Shown here: piece after piece, positions 1 through 8,643 of the stretch | Layout: each line of letters begins with the position of its first letter | Position numbering within the stretch: the stretch's first letter is position 1 | NCBI GenBank assembly: GCA_903854805.1 | Contig: CAINXK010000314.1 | Coordinates: 1 to 26,605 of the forward strand | DNA from: an uncultured Anaerolineae bacterium | GTDB lineage: Bacteria; Chloroflexota; Anaerolineae; Anaerolineales; Villigracilaceae | DNA: 26,605 nucleotides | Direction of reading: 5' to 3' | Made by a program: the position numbers and the translations under genes | Notes under the pieces: generated by a model | Database searches by the model: none | Told to the model about the DNA's origin: nothing | The model's input: the letters and a program-made list of their open reading frames with translations, nothing else

Positions 1-2
1 GG

Positions 3-1463
3 GGGCCACGCTGGATGCCAGATTCGAATGGGCTAATTATTTCTGTGACGCGTTACGAGGCCGACCAGCTGGTATTGACCGATAAAGTTGGCTCCTGGCC
101 CCGGCAATTGACCAACTCTGGCGATGGCGATCATTGGGATGCCCAACCCAGCCCGGACGGTAAATTTATCGCCTTCACTTTTCGCCCTTTTAATGACCTA
201 AACCGGCTGGATATCTGCCTGATCGACCTGGATAGCGGCTCGATCAGTACCGTTTATGGCAAACCAATAACCCGCGCTCATGAGCCACGCTGGTCATCCG
301 ACGGTCAATGGATTGCCTTTATCTGCCAGGAAAACGGCCACGATGATCTGTGGATGGCACATCCCAGCGGCCAAGGCCTTCAGCAGGTCACCAGGTTTGG
401 AGACGATCTCGTTCAATTCGAGTGGCACCCAAATCAAATGCAGATTTTGGCAACCGTTAACCACGATGGAGCATTTGATCTTGTTCTAATTGAACCTACC
501 ACAGGAAGCCTGACAAGTCTTCAAACTGGAACTGGCACCCATTTCAATCCACAATGGTCACCGGATGGTAGTTTCATCAGCTTTGAATACGAAAGTCCGG
601 TTCAGCCACCTGAAATCTATCGCATGGATTTGAAATCCCGCATAGTTACCCAGCTAACTTTCTCATTCATTCCGGCATTGGCTGCCAATAAAATGAGTAT
701 GCCCGAAAGGATCAGCTACAAATCTTTCGATGGACTTGAAATCCCAGCCTTCCTGTACCGCCCGTCCCAACCGAATGGTGCTGCTGTGCTCTATCCACAT
801 GGTGGCCCGTCCGGCCAAGCCTGCTTTGAATGGGACATCCTGGCGCAATATCTGGTTGCAAAAGGATACACCTTTATTTCACCCAATTACCGCGGTTCCA
901 CGGGTTACGGGGTCGAATTTGAGCATGCGAATTACAACGCTTGGGGCTTGGGCGATACCAAGGATTGTTTATATGGTGCGAAATACCTGGGCAGCCTGCC
1001 AGGAATTGACCCGACACGCCTGGCAATCATGGGCGGCAGTTATGGCGGCTACATGACCAACTGCTGCCTTGCGCGTGACCCTGAATACTTATTCGCCTGT
1101 GGCATTGCCAAATATGGCGACGCCAATACCGTCAGCTCATGGGCATTATGCAAGCGCGAGCTGCGGCTGTATACCGAGATATTTCTTGGGCATCCGGGTA
1201 AAAACCGCAATGTTTACCATGAAAGCTGCCCGATTTTTGATGTTGCTAATGTCCAAAAACCCCTCTTGCTGCTGCATGGCCTGGATGATAATGTAGTGCC
1301 GCCCGAAGCCAGCGAAGAGTGGGCCATCGCCCTGCGCGAGAACGGGAAAATCTTTGAATACAAAACCTATACTGGCGAACCGCATGGCTTCCTGCGCCGT
1401 GAAAATGTATTGGATGTCTACACGCGGATTGAACGATTCCTGGATTGGAACTTGATGCCCTGA
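3..1463 (+). CDS. S9 family peptidase (prolyl oligopeptidase / acylaminoacyl-peptidase type), 5' end cut by window
   Basis: Serine peptidase that would cleave short peptides or acyl-peptides, probably in the cytoplasm. Residues are numbered from the ATG at 15. Residues 1 to about 230 hold repeated beta-propeller motifs (PSPDGKFIAF, PRWSSDGQWIAF, PQWSPDGSFISF). From about 235 there is an alpha/beta hydrolase domain with the nucleophile elbow GGSYGGYM (Ser342), an Asp in HGLDDNVVPP (Asp425) and a His in GEPHGF (His457), so the catalytic triad is complete. The reading frame is open upstream of the ATG, and the residues across it read PRWMPDS, a normal propeller-blade motif. The ATG is therefore internal and the true start lies left of the window; family members are usually 600-700 residues. 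The gene converges on the alpha-mannosidase. Confidence 0.93.
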   Translation, partial: GPRWMPDSNGLIISVTRYEADQLVLTDKVGSWPRQLTNSGDGDHWDAQPSPDGKFIAFTFRPFNDLNRLDICLIDLDSGSISTVYGKPITRAHEPRWSSDGQWIAFICQENGHDDLWMAHPSGQGLQQVTRFGDDLVQFEWHPNQMQILATVNHDGAFDLVLIEPTTGSLTSLQTGTGTHFNPQWSPDGSFISFEYESPVQPPEIYRMDLKSRIVTQLTFSFIPALAANKMSMPERISYKSFDGLEIPAFLYRPSQPNGAAVLYPHGGPSGQACFEWDILAQYLVAKGYTFISPNYRGSTGYGVEFEHANYNAWGLGDTKDCLYGAKYLGSLPGIDPTRLAIMGGSYGGYMTNCCLARDPEYLFACGIAKYGDANTVSSWALCKRELRLYTEIFLGHPGKNRNVYHESCPIFDVANVQKPLLLLHGLDDNVVPPEASEEWAIALRENGKIFEYKTYTGEPHGFLRRENVLDVYTRIERFLDWNLMP

Positions 1464-1722
1464 GACTTGTGACGATAGACTTTCGCGACGGGTCTCTGGA
1501 ACATCTTTCAATAAAAATACTTTCTCCAGCAAGCTCGCCGCGCTCATAATTACTCACGGCGTCTACTGACTGGTCGCATTTACTCACGGTTAGCCAGGTC
1601 TTGCTTCTCGCCAGGCCGATTTTGCCGCTTGCCCTTCGGGGAGCCAACTCTGTCAAACGTGGCTACCCTGTGGTAAATACGGTCGCTGGGTAGAGCACTC
1701 TCAGAAAGATAAAAATATTAAT
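1464..1722. other. Intergenic stretch without a recognised gene
   Basis: I see no convincing gene between the peptidase stop and the hairpin. The stretch contains a 10-base direct repeat (TTACTCACGG at 1550-1559 and again at 1580-1589, period 30). A minus-strand frame is open through about 1656, but it runs back into the peptidase gene and has no recognisable domain, so it is treated as chance. It may be a relic of a mobile element, but nothing proves this. Confidence 0.4.
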
Positions 1723-1762
1723 GCTGGTTATTTTGCGGAAAAGTTTCCGCAAAATAACCAGC
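1723..1762 (-). terminator. Strong hairpin plus T-tract ending the mannosidase transcript
   Basis: Perfect inverted repeat: the 19-base left arm (1723-1741) is the exact reverse complement of the right arm (1744-1762), with only 2 bases between. Read on the minus strand, the stem is followed by a T-rich tract (ATTAATATTTTTAT), which fits a Rho-independent terminator 41 bases after the GH38 stop codon. Its position between convergent genes may let it also stop plus-strand transcripts, although no T-tract follows on that side. The arms are longer and less GC-rich than usual, so a palindromic repeat element is an alternative. Confidence 0.7.
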
Positions 1763-1803
1763 TGCAGGGAGACACACCGCGATCAGCGGCGATACACCCG
1801 GAT

Positions 1804-4800
1804 TTAGCCAAAGATCAAGCGCAGGCTGACAATCTCATAAGGTCGGACTGACAAGGTCACCTGCTGGCCGATTGGCTGCAACTCGGCCTGGCTATCTTCC
1901 AGCAAGTTAACTTTTTCAACCCGCGCAAGCGGAAAAGCGGCTGTCAAAGTCACTTCGCCTCGCCGGCGTTGGCTCTCGTAAAAACGCACGATGACACCAT
2001 TTCCATCTTCCGCACCTTTGACCGTTTCGATAATAATATGAGGGCTGGAAGTGCTGACAAAAGACAGCGGTTCCATGACTTGCGCCGCATGGCCTTTCAC
2101 ATTCGAGCTGTGCACCCGGATTGGATCATTCAAGGTATAGGCTTCAAGCGCAGTGCTGCCTTCCCAACCGCCGGAATGTGGCAAAAGGCTGTAACTGAAA
2201 CGCTGTTCTCCCTGATCAGCCTCAGGATCCGGAATGGTTGGGGCGCGCAGCAGGCTGATGCGCATGACGTTGTCGCGGATATCGTGCCCGTATTTACAAT
2301 CGTTTAGCAGACTGACACCATAGCCACCTTCGCCCAGATCCACCCACTTATGAGCGCAGGTCTCAAAACGAGCCCAATCCCAACTTGTGTTTCGGTGCGT
2401 TGGGCGTTGGACGTTACCCCACTGAATTTCATAGGTTGCCACCGGTGCCAGGATTTCAACCGGAAAAGCCACTTTCAGCAGGATGTGCCGTTCACGCCAA
2501 TCAATCGTCGTCTCAAAATCAAGGCGCGGGCTGTTGTGAATTAATGAAATATGTTGGGTATAACTGCTGTTCAGAATTCGGCGCTTGATCTCAAGCGTAG
2601 CGCGCAGTGGGCCGGCTTCAAGCACGCGAATTGAACCAGCAGCTTCTGCCAACCAGAATTTGTCATCGTAGAAAATATCAATATCCCAGGCATCCCAAAA
2701 TTTGGGCCGATCCTCAAAGGCCTGGAACTGGTTGGCAATTGCGCCTTCAGACAGCACCTCTCGCCGGTTGGCCTTATCAAAAATACGAGTAATGTCTCCA
2801 TCCGCGGACAATTCAACCCGCAAATAATCGTTCTCCAACAGGTTGGGGGCCGCAAACAACCCGCGGGTTGCCGGTGCACCGGAAGTCTTCTCGGAAAAAT
2901 AAAGCGGGGTCAGACTGTACGGGGGCAGCTCGCCAGCATCTACCAGCAATCCGCCGACAACCGCTTGAGTCACAAGGTGCTGCCCTGCCCGCTCCAGACC
3001 CGCGGAATAATCTTCGGGCACAAACGCCAGGTCGCGGCGCGAGAAACTAGTCGGATTGACCAACAGCAGATCACCGCCGAATTGAACCGAAAGAGAATCC
3101 AACGCTGTATGGCGTACCGTCTCGGCGATTTGCTCGATAGCGTGGTACTGCTCAAGCGATTCTGTATACACCTGACCGATACTGCTGCCCGGGATGATGT
3201 CGTGAAACTGGTTGAGACACACCAACTGCCAGGCCTGGGTAATAGTCTCGACCGGGTAGGTGTAATTTGGGTCCAGCTGCCGCGCCAGGCTCGCCAGGAA
3301 CTCAGCATCATGAAGGCTAAATTCGCTCTTTCGATTGGCACGCTTATTGCGACTTTGGGTAGTATAGGTGCCGCGATGATACTCAAGATACAGCTCGCCA
3401 TTCCAGGTGGGCAGATCTGCTCCTGATTGCGTCTCTAGCTCGTGGAAAAATTCGCCAGCCGAACGCTGACGAACCTGCGGCAGCCCGGGGAAGTGCGCCA
3501 TCTCGCGCAAATTCTCGAGCATTTCACGGGTTGGACCGCCCCCGCCATCGCCATAACCAAAAGCCATGAACACCTCGGTTTGGGCCTCCTTTTGCTGAAA
3601 GTTCTTCCAGGCTCCCAGGGTCGAATCAGGAGTAGCTGGTGCGTTGTATGTGCTGGCATAGGCACTACCGTTTTCGGGTGCGGTTCCAAAATGAGTCAGC
3701 ACGCGTGTGCCATCCAAGCCCTGCCACCAGAATGAATCATAAGGGAGGTGGTTATACTGATTCCAGCCAAGCTTGATGGTGAAAAAGTAATCCAACCCGG
3801 ATTGCTTGATAAGCTGAGGCAGCGCCCATGCATAACCAAACACATCCGGCAGCCAGAGTACCCCAGATTCTGCCTGTGCGCCAAAATGCTGACGAAAGTA
3901 GCTGCGTCCCAGTAGGAACTGGCGCGCCAACGATTCCGCGCCGCTCAGATTGCAGTCAGCTTCCACCCACATCCCACCAATCGGTTCCCAGCGGCCTTCA
4001 GCAACCCGGGCCTGAATAGCTGCGAACACCTGCGGGTAATCCTGGCGTATATATTCATACAACTGTGGTTGACTCTGGGTAAAGTGATACTCTGGGAACT
4101 GCTCCATCAGGCGTAGCACAGTATGGAAGGTCCGCGCAGTCTTGCGGCGGGTTTGGTCCAGGGTCCACAACCAGGCTACGTCGATATGGGCGTGACCGGT
4201 TGCGGTCATGCTCACTGGCAGCGCTGCTCCGGCGCGCGCGAGCCCTTCTTTCAACGCAGCAGACGCCAGAGGCACGCTTTCATAAAATCGGTCCCCAAAC
4301 GGTTCGCGCGTATCCAAAATCTTAAAAGCAGCATCCAGGGCATTCAGCAGCCCGGTTCGAGTCGGATCATTAATATCCAGAATTTTGGCTGTCTCCAGTC
4401 CGATACGCGCGCTAATAATGAAATCGCGGGTTGGTTGGTCGATCTGGACCACAGCACTGGTATGCATCACCAGGCGCGTAAGCGGCACGCTATTCCAGTT
4501 ATCGCCCATACCAGTCCAACCACGTAATTCAAGATCATGGACACAGCCGACTTTCCACATCTCACCTGCACCAAAGGATGATAACTCAGCCGAAAGCAGT
4601 ATCTCACGGTGATGCAGGTCACAGGTGGCAAAGGTTTGCCCATCAATGGAGACAAGTGCTTCGGGGTGGCTAAAGTTTTCAGCGTCACCCAATGGCAAAT
4701 ACAAAGCCATCGGGTGCAAAACACCCCATTCTGCGGGGATTTCAAAAGTAGAGCGCAGGACGAATTCGGTACAGGGTTCGCCCCAGTAGGTATTCGGTAG

Positions 4801-4944
4801 GATTTCGATCCCAGTCCCAGGGTTTTCATCAACCTCATAATAGCGAAAGTTCGGCAGATCAACCTGGCGGCGGTAAACCAGACCGTCGATCAGGGCCAAG
4901 CGTTGAGCGATTTTCTCGATGGTCCAGCGAACAAGGTGAGACAT
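1804..4944 (-). CDS. GH38 alpha-mannosidase
   Basis: Retaining, metal-dependent exo-alpha-mannosidase of 1046 residues, the usual size of bacterial GH38 enzymes. After an N-terminal beta-rich region, the catalytic domain begins near residue 245 with HAHID (His253 and Asp255 expected as zinc ligands). It continues with WLPDVFGYA (Asp367, expected nucleophile and metal ligand), GYGDGGGGPT (463-472) and NQFHDIIPGSS (His581, fourth metal ligand). The C-terminal half is the beta-sandwich region. No signal peptide or membrane segment is seen, so it should act in the cytoplasm on imported mannosides. The start is supported by GAGGAAAG a few bases upstream. It lies 45 bases downstream of the GH127-like gene in the same orientation, so the two are probably co-transcribed, and the strong hairpin follows it. 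The exact linkage preference cannot be read from the sequence. Confidence 0.95.
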   Translation of the reverse strand: MSHLVRWTIEKIAQRLALIDGLVYRRQVDLPNFRYYEVDENPGTGIEILPNTYWGEPCTEFVLRSTFEIPAEWGVLHPMALYLPLGDAENFSHPEALVSIDGQTFATCDLHHREILLSAELSSFGAGEMWKVGCVHDLELRGWTGMGDNWNSVPLTRLVMHTSAVVQIDQPTRDFIISARIGLETAKILDINDPTRTGLLNALDAAFKILDTREPFGDRFYESVPLASAALKEGLARAGAALPVSMTATGHAHIDVAWLWTLDQTRRKTARTFHTVLRLMEQFPEYHFTQSQPQLYEYIRQDYPQVFAAIQARVAEGRWEPIGGMWVEADCNLSGAESLARQFLLGRSYFRQHFGAQAESGVLWLPDVFGYAWALPQLIKQSGLDYFFTIKLGWNQYNHLPYDSFWWQGLDGTRVLTHFGTAPENGSAYASTYNAPATPDSTLGAWKNFQQKEAQTEVFMAFGYGDGGGGPTREMLENLREMAHFPGLPQVRQRSAGEFFHELETQSGADLPTWNGELYLEYHRGTYTTQSRNKRANRKSEFSLHDAEFLASLARQLDPNYTYPVETITQAWQLVCLNQFHDIIPGSSIGQVYTESLEQYHAIEQIAETVRHTALDSLSVQFGGDLLLVNPTSFSRRDLAFVPEDYSAGLERAGQHLVTQAVVGGLLVDAGELPPYSLTPLYFSEKTSGAPATRGLFAAPNLLENDYLRVELSADGDITRIFDKANRREVLSEGAIANQFQAFEDRPKFWDAWDIDIFYDDKFWLAEAAGSIRVLEAGPLRATLEIKRRILNSSYTQHISLIHNSPRLDFETTIDWRERHILLKVAFPVEILAPVATYEIQWGNVQRPTHRNTSWDWARFETCAHKWVDLGEGGYGVSLLNDCKYGHDIRDNVMRISLLRAPTIPDPEADQGEQRFSYSLLPHSGGWEGSTALEAYTLNDPIRVHSSNVKGHAAQVMEPLSFVSTSSPHIIIETVKGAEDGNGVIVRFYESQRRRGEVTLTAAFPLARVEKVNLLEDSQAELQPIGQQVTLSVRPYEIVSLRLIFG

Positions 4945-4989
4945 ACGGCTTTCCTCGAATTAATGGGCTTAAAACAGCGGGAATAACAG

Positions 4990-6945
4990 TTATAGCGATC
5001 CAAAGGTGGCGCGTCGCAAGATGGTACCCCCGAATGGGATCAGCGTCACAGGCTTGAGTTTTTGGGTTTCCAGGTCAAACAGACTGCCGGTCAGGGTCAG
5101 TCCATCCCATGGATGTTCTGGATTGAATGGATTTTGTTCCAATTTAAATGGTTGCGCACTATCCAGCCGCAAATCAAGACCGGAGCTGCCGGCTGGGTCA
5201 TAATACAAATCCTGAAACCCCTCCAGCGGGTATTCACGACCGGCCCGTGCTTCTGCCTCCAAGGGCAAAGCAAACAGGAGCGCTCCATAGCTAAGAAAAG
5301 ATTCGCTCCTGCCAAACGGATTAATTTTCACATCCGCAACAAAACACAGACGGATGGCATCCCCATTGCGCCAAATTTTGGTTACGCGAAAAACAATCAA
5401 CCCGTTCGATTCGTAATAATCGCCAGTGCCTTCGATCTGAAATCCAGTGGACCAGCCAGGTTTGCGGAAGGAAATCTCAAACTCCACAGGTTGGTCAACT
5501 TCAATCGTAAAAGTCAGCTGCAGGTCAAAGGGGTAATCGGTAGTTTCCCGGATGCGGACCGCAGCACCATTGACCTCGGTATCCAGCTGACAGTCACCAT
5601 ACAGAGCAGCTGTCAGCCCACCCGCGGATCGCAGCCACATGGACTTGACATAATATGGATAGATGCGCCCTGCATTGGGCACACAGCAGACAGCCACATC
5701 CTGATGCGCATTTGAATATTTATAACGTGTCTGCAGATTATGCTCATCAACCGGGTCGCCGGGCAGCATACATCCCATCATCGAAAATGAATTATCCGTT
5801 TTCAGGTATGCGATTCCTTCAGGATATCCACCCTCGCCTTCGGAAGGGTGGCGCGCACCCTGTCCGGCATTGAATAATAGCCATTCAATGCGATCTGCCC
5901 ACCCAGGATCACCAGTTTTTTGCAGTAAATTTGAATAAGAATCCAACATCTCGTGGATGGAACAGTACTCATAACCAGTCTCAGAGGCATCCGCCTGCTT
6001 GCCATCGATCCACTCAGCGCCAATCGGGCCTCCACTGGGGGTCAGACAGAGCTGCAGTTTATCAAGATAGGCAGCCAGGGCTTGTGCGAGCAGCGAGTTA
6101 TCAGACGCATACAGGGCAGTCAGCAAAGCACGCAGTTGTTCATAGGTATGCACACCATGCGCCCTGAAGCGATACTCCGGGTCTAGCAAATGCCCAACCT
6201 GAACATCCGCCTGGCTAAGCGTGTTCTGACTGTACTCCTGGTACAACCACAGGGCATAATCCAGATAAGCCGTCTGCCCGGTCAGCTGGTAAAGCCGGTC
6301 AAGCACATCCGTAAACATCAGCCCGTGGCAAACCCCGGCGAAATCGTTAGTGAGCGTGAACGGTGCCGAGCCTGCCATCGGATAGGAACGCATGGTTACA
6401 TCCACAGCACGCTGGACGGCCGTCAAAACCCGGTCTTCGCCGGCGGCTTCGTAGTACCCAAGCAGGACCCGCAATAGCGATGCCTGCGCCCACAACTCTC
6501 CGTTCTCACCGCTAAAGTTGTAACGCAAGTCTGGCGCATAGATACCCAAATAGCCATCCTCATCCTGGGTATCGAGAATATCCTGCACATAAGCTCTGAT
6601 TTTGGGAAGGTAGAATGGGTGCTCCAGCAGCAAGGTTGTGCGCACAAGGCCATCGCGCCAGTTGGATTGGGTTTCGCTGTTCCACCACAAGAACTGAACC
6701 TCCCAAATCTTCTCCACCGAGACAACCCCCAAATCCTTGGCACTTACGTTTTTGGTCAGGCGATTTGCGCCGTAAATATCATCCTTCTGGATCAGATCCG
6801 GGACAAGTTCATCCAGATGCCCAAGAAAGCCATGCTCCAGGTCGCGCAGCATCTGCGCGCGCATCCAGCCACCAGGTTTAATCTGCCCAAACCGCAGACT
6901 CTGATAGAACTGTGGCTTAAAGCCTTGTTTTGTGAATGGGTCCAT
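4990..6945 (-). CDS. GH127-like glycosidase (DUF1680, beta-L-arabinofuranosidase type)
   Basis: Predicted cysteine-dependent glycoside hydrolase. Residues are numbered from a longer possible start at 6957 (655 residues). An (alpha/alpha)6-barrel-like N-terminal domain runs to about 450, followed by beta-sandwich domains. Family-type active-site residues are present: Glu315, the EYC motif (Glu330, Cys332) and the CC pair in VCCVPNAGR (Cys424, Cys425). By analogy with the characterised Bifidobacterium enzyme HypBA1, these would be the acid/base, the zinc ligands and the nucleophilic Cys. I prefer the second ATG (6945) because GGAAGG sits just upstream of it, while nothing resembling a ribosome site precedes the first. 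There is no signal peptide. It precedes the GH38 gene by 45 bases. The true substrate may not be L-arabinofuranose, because DUF1680 proteins are diverse. Confidence 0.85.
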   Translation of the reverse strand: MDPFTKQGFKPQFYQSLRFGQIKPGGWMRAQMLRDLEHGFLGHLDELVPDLIQKDDIYGANRLTKNVSAKDLGVVSVEKIWEVQFLWWNSETQSNWRDGLVRTTLLLEHPFYLPKIRAYVQDILDTQDEDGYLGIYAPDLRYNFSGENGELWAQASLLRVLLGYYEAAGEDRVLTAVQRAVDVTMRSYPMAGSAPFTLTNDFAGVCHGLMFTDVLDRLYQLTGQTAYLDYALWLYQEYSQNTLSQADVQVGHLLDPEYRFRAHGVHTYEQLRALLTALYASDNSLLAQALAAYLDKLQLCLTPSGGPIGAEWIDGKQADASETGYEYCSIHEMLDSYSNLLQKTGDPGWADRIEWLLFNAGQGARHPSEGEGGYPEGIAYLKTDNSFSMMGCMLPGDPVDEHNLQTRYKYSNAHQDVAVCCVPNAGRIYPYYVKSMWLRSAGGLTAALYGDCQLDTEVNGAAVRIRETTDYPFDLQLTFTIEVDQPVEFEISFRKPGWSTGFQIEGTGDYYESNGLIVFRVTKIWRNGDAIRLCFVADVKINPFGRSESFLSYGALLFALPLEAEARAGREYPLEGFQDLYYDPAGSSGLDLRLDSAQPFKLEQNPFNPEHPWDGLTLTGSLFDLETQKLKPVTLIPFGGTILRRATFGSL

Positions 6946-7265
6946 TCTGCCTTCCATGTTTTTGTGGGATATACAAAGACCACCAGCCAGAAAAGCCAGA
7001 ACACAACAACAACAGATAACCCTGGTTTCCCTGAATAACAGAGTGCATTACACTGCCTGGATCATCAGTTCGTCCAGCAAACATCCAGGGAATAAATGTC
7101 GCTAAAATATTTCCAGCACCAGCAAGGCAGTCGTTCTAATAAAGTGAGCACCGCACTATCTCAAAATCGAATCTATCCCCGAGATGGTCACTATTCCGCC
7201 AAGTTATTCAAACTCTCGACATCCCAAGAATATTGCTTTTATATTGGGCTGGGGTTACATTTTTT
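6946..7265. other. Intergenic region between the isomerase and GH127 genes
   Basis: About 320 bases without a gene. Apart from the candidate promoter and small inverted repeat at 7047-7089, I see no terminator hairpin after the isomerase stop and no RNA gene. The gap is large enough for the glycosidase pair to have its own promoter rather than depend on read-through from the isomerase. Confidence 0.5.
7047..7076 (-). promoter_or_regulatory. Candidate promoter for the GH127-GH38 pair
   Basis: On the minus strand, TGGACG (7071-7076) and TGTAAT (7047-7052) lie 18 bases apart, a moderate sigma-70-like match about 100 bases upstream of the GH127 start. A 7-base inverted repeat (CCTGGAT 7056-7062, ATCCAGG 7083-7089) brackets the -35 element and could be an operator. 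Both matches are by eye, and this genus may use other consensus sequences. Confidence 0.3.
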
Positions 7266-8219
7266 CTAAACCGGCTCGACGCTTGATTTCAAGGCCCGAA
7301 AGGCGCCGATCGGCTCGATCCGGTATGCTCCGCAGGCGGCCGGGATCAGGATGGTCTCGAAACGGCCTAACTTCCAGGAGCCTGGGCCAGAAGCAACCGT
7401 GACCTGCGCCTGGCCCTCAATCAGGGTTAGAGCGTGAAAGGTCTGTCCGCCGGTATCGAGCGTAATCGGAAGTGTTTCGGCAGCCATAATTTCAAGCTTG
7501 AAATATGAATTATGCACCAACACCCGACACTCGCCATCAGCCAGGACCGGGTTGGGAACCACCTGCGTGCTGGCGCGCGGATCGGTGACTGCCAAGGATT
7601 TCTCAATATGCAGCTTGCGCTTTTCGGTCTGTGGGCGACCCCAATCATAAACCCGGTATGTCAGATCTGATGACTGCTGGACTTCGTAGATAAGCAAGCC
7701 TGGTCCCAGGGCATGAATGGTGCCAGGACGGATAAATATCGTTTCACCTGCGCTCACATCCAGGTATTGGGACAAAGTTAGGATCGTGCCATCGGCAATA
7801 CCCGCCGAAAGCGCCTCGGCGCTAACACCCGGTTTCATCCCAGCAATGAGTTGCGCTTCGGGCTCGGCTCCCAAAACATGCCAGGCCTCAGTCTTCCCGA
7901 AAAACCCCGCCCCTTCCAGGCGAACAGCCTGCTCATCATTCGGATGCACCTGCACCGACAGCCACTGGGCACAGTCAAGCAGCTTGATCAGAAGCGGAAA
8001 TCGCCCGCCCGTTTGTTGCTGAACATATTTTCCCAAGAACTTTTCACCATCTTCAGCTGCCAACTCTGCCAGACTGCGTCCTGCCTGCGGACCTGCTGCC
8101 ACCCGGTCATTTTCATACACCGCCCAGACTTCAGCGGTCGGAGAATAACCTGGCCGAAGTTTATCGCCGCCCCAGACGTAATCGCGATACTCGGGGATCA
8201 ATTGGATGGGTTGATTCAT
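7266..8219 (-). CDS. manA: Class I (type I) mannose-6-phosphate isomerase
   Basis: Zinc-dependent cupin enzyme that interconverts mannose-6-phosphate and fructose-6-phosphate. At 317 residues it matches the short bacterial form (Bacillus ManA size). Visible motifs are YVWGGDKL near the N terminus, QVHPNDEQA (His92), KTEAWHVL (Glu111), PGTIHALGPG (His169) and YRVYDWGR (186-194 region). Together these supply the expected zinc ligands and an active-site Arg. The start is supported by GGAG seven bases upstream of the ATG. It shares orientation with the downstream GH127 and GH38 genes, so mannose released by GH38 could enter glycolysis after phosphorylation by a kinase encoded elsewhere. A promoter and palindromic site lie just upstream. 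The symbol is by family; an alternative role in GDP-mannose supply is possible. Confidence 0.93.
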   Translation of the reverse strand: MNQPIQLIPEYRDYVWGGDKLRPGYSPTAEVWAVYENDRVAAGPQAGRSLAELAAEDGEKFLGKYVQQQTGGRFPLLIKLLDCAQWLSVQVHPNDEQAVRLEGAGFFGKTEAWHVLGAEPEAQLIAGMKPGVSAEALSAGIADGTILTLSQYLDVSAGETIFIRPGTIHALGPGLLIYEVQQSSDLTYRVYDWGRPQTEKRKLHIEKSLAVTDPRASTQVVPNPVLADGECRVLVHNSYFKLEIMAAETLPITLDTGGQTFHALTLIEGQAQVTVASGPGSWKLGRFETILIPAACGAYRIEPIGAFRALKSSVEPV

Positions 8220-8243
8220 TCTTAGGCTCCATGGAATGGCAGG

Positions 8244-8258
8244 ATTTGATTATCAAAT
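8244..8258. promoter_or_regulatory. 15-base palindrome, candidate operator of the isomerase gene
   Basis: A perfect palindrome with a single central base (ATTTGAT T ATCAAAT) lies between the candidate -10 box and the start codon. Its position just past the likely transcription start is typical of a repressor site. No regulator gene is present in the window, so the binding protein is unknown. Confidence 0.4.
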
Positions 8259-8266
8259 ACGGTCCT

Positions 8267-8295
8267 ATTTTATACTCACTGGCAGGATATTACAA
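8267..8295 (-). promoter_or_regulatory. Candidate sigma-70-type promoter of the isomerase gene
   Basis: On the minus strand, TTGTAA (8290-8295) is followed after exactly 17 bases by TAAAAT (8267-8272), matching 4/6 and 5/6 consensus positions. The predicted start of transcription is about 40 bases upstream of the ATG. Confidence 0.45.
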
Positions 8296-8643
8296 CCAGT
8301 AAACAAACATCCCCGAAACTTCACCAGCACCCATTCTTCCGGCATCACAGATCAGGGCAACTCAGACACCGGAATTTGCCTGCTCTGCCATCACCATCCA
8401 GCTAACCACGCCTTCATTTAAAAGGACTTCAATAACGCTCTCAATGGCAAGCTGGGTTGGGTTGGCCTGGCAAGTGGTTATTTTTGCGCACACTTATTCG
8501 CGAACGCAAAATATCCATAAAACAAACCTGCTCGACTGTTTATTACAGGCAATTTGGATAACATTATAGGTCAATATACATCCGCGAAAATTGAAAACCA
8601 ACCTGGCCCGCATGCAGGTGATGGGCACTTGTCCGCGTCAGCT
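8296..8643. other. Intergenic region between the ABC exporter operon and the isomerase gene
   Basis: About 350 bases with no supported gene. A loose inverted repeat (TTTTGCG ... CGCAAAA, around 8482-8512) is too weak to call a terminator. No tRNA-like or riboswitch-like structure was recognised. Confidence 0.4.

Noticed and set aside
1246..1656. Minus-strand open frame of 136 codons across the end of the peptidase gene
   Set aside because: It lies largely antisense to the peptidase, has no recognised domain and no good ribosome site; probably chance.
8482..8512. TTTTGCG/CGCAAAA inverted repeat as a terminator of the exporter operon
   Set aside because: Arms of only seven bases with a 16-base loop, low stability and about 130 bases past the stop codon.
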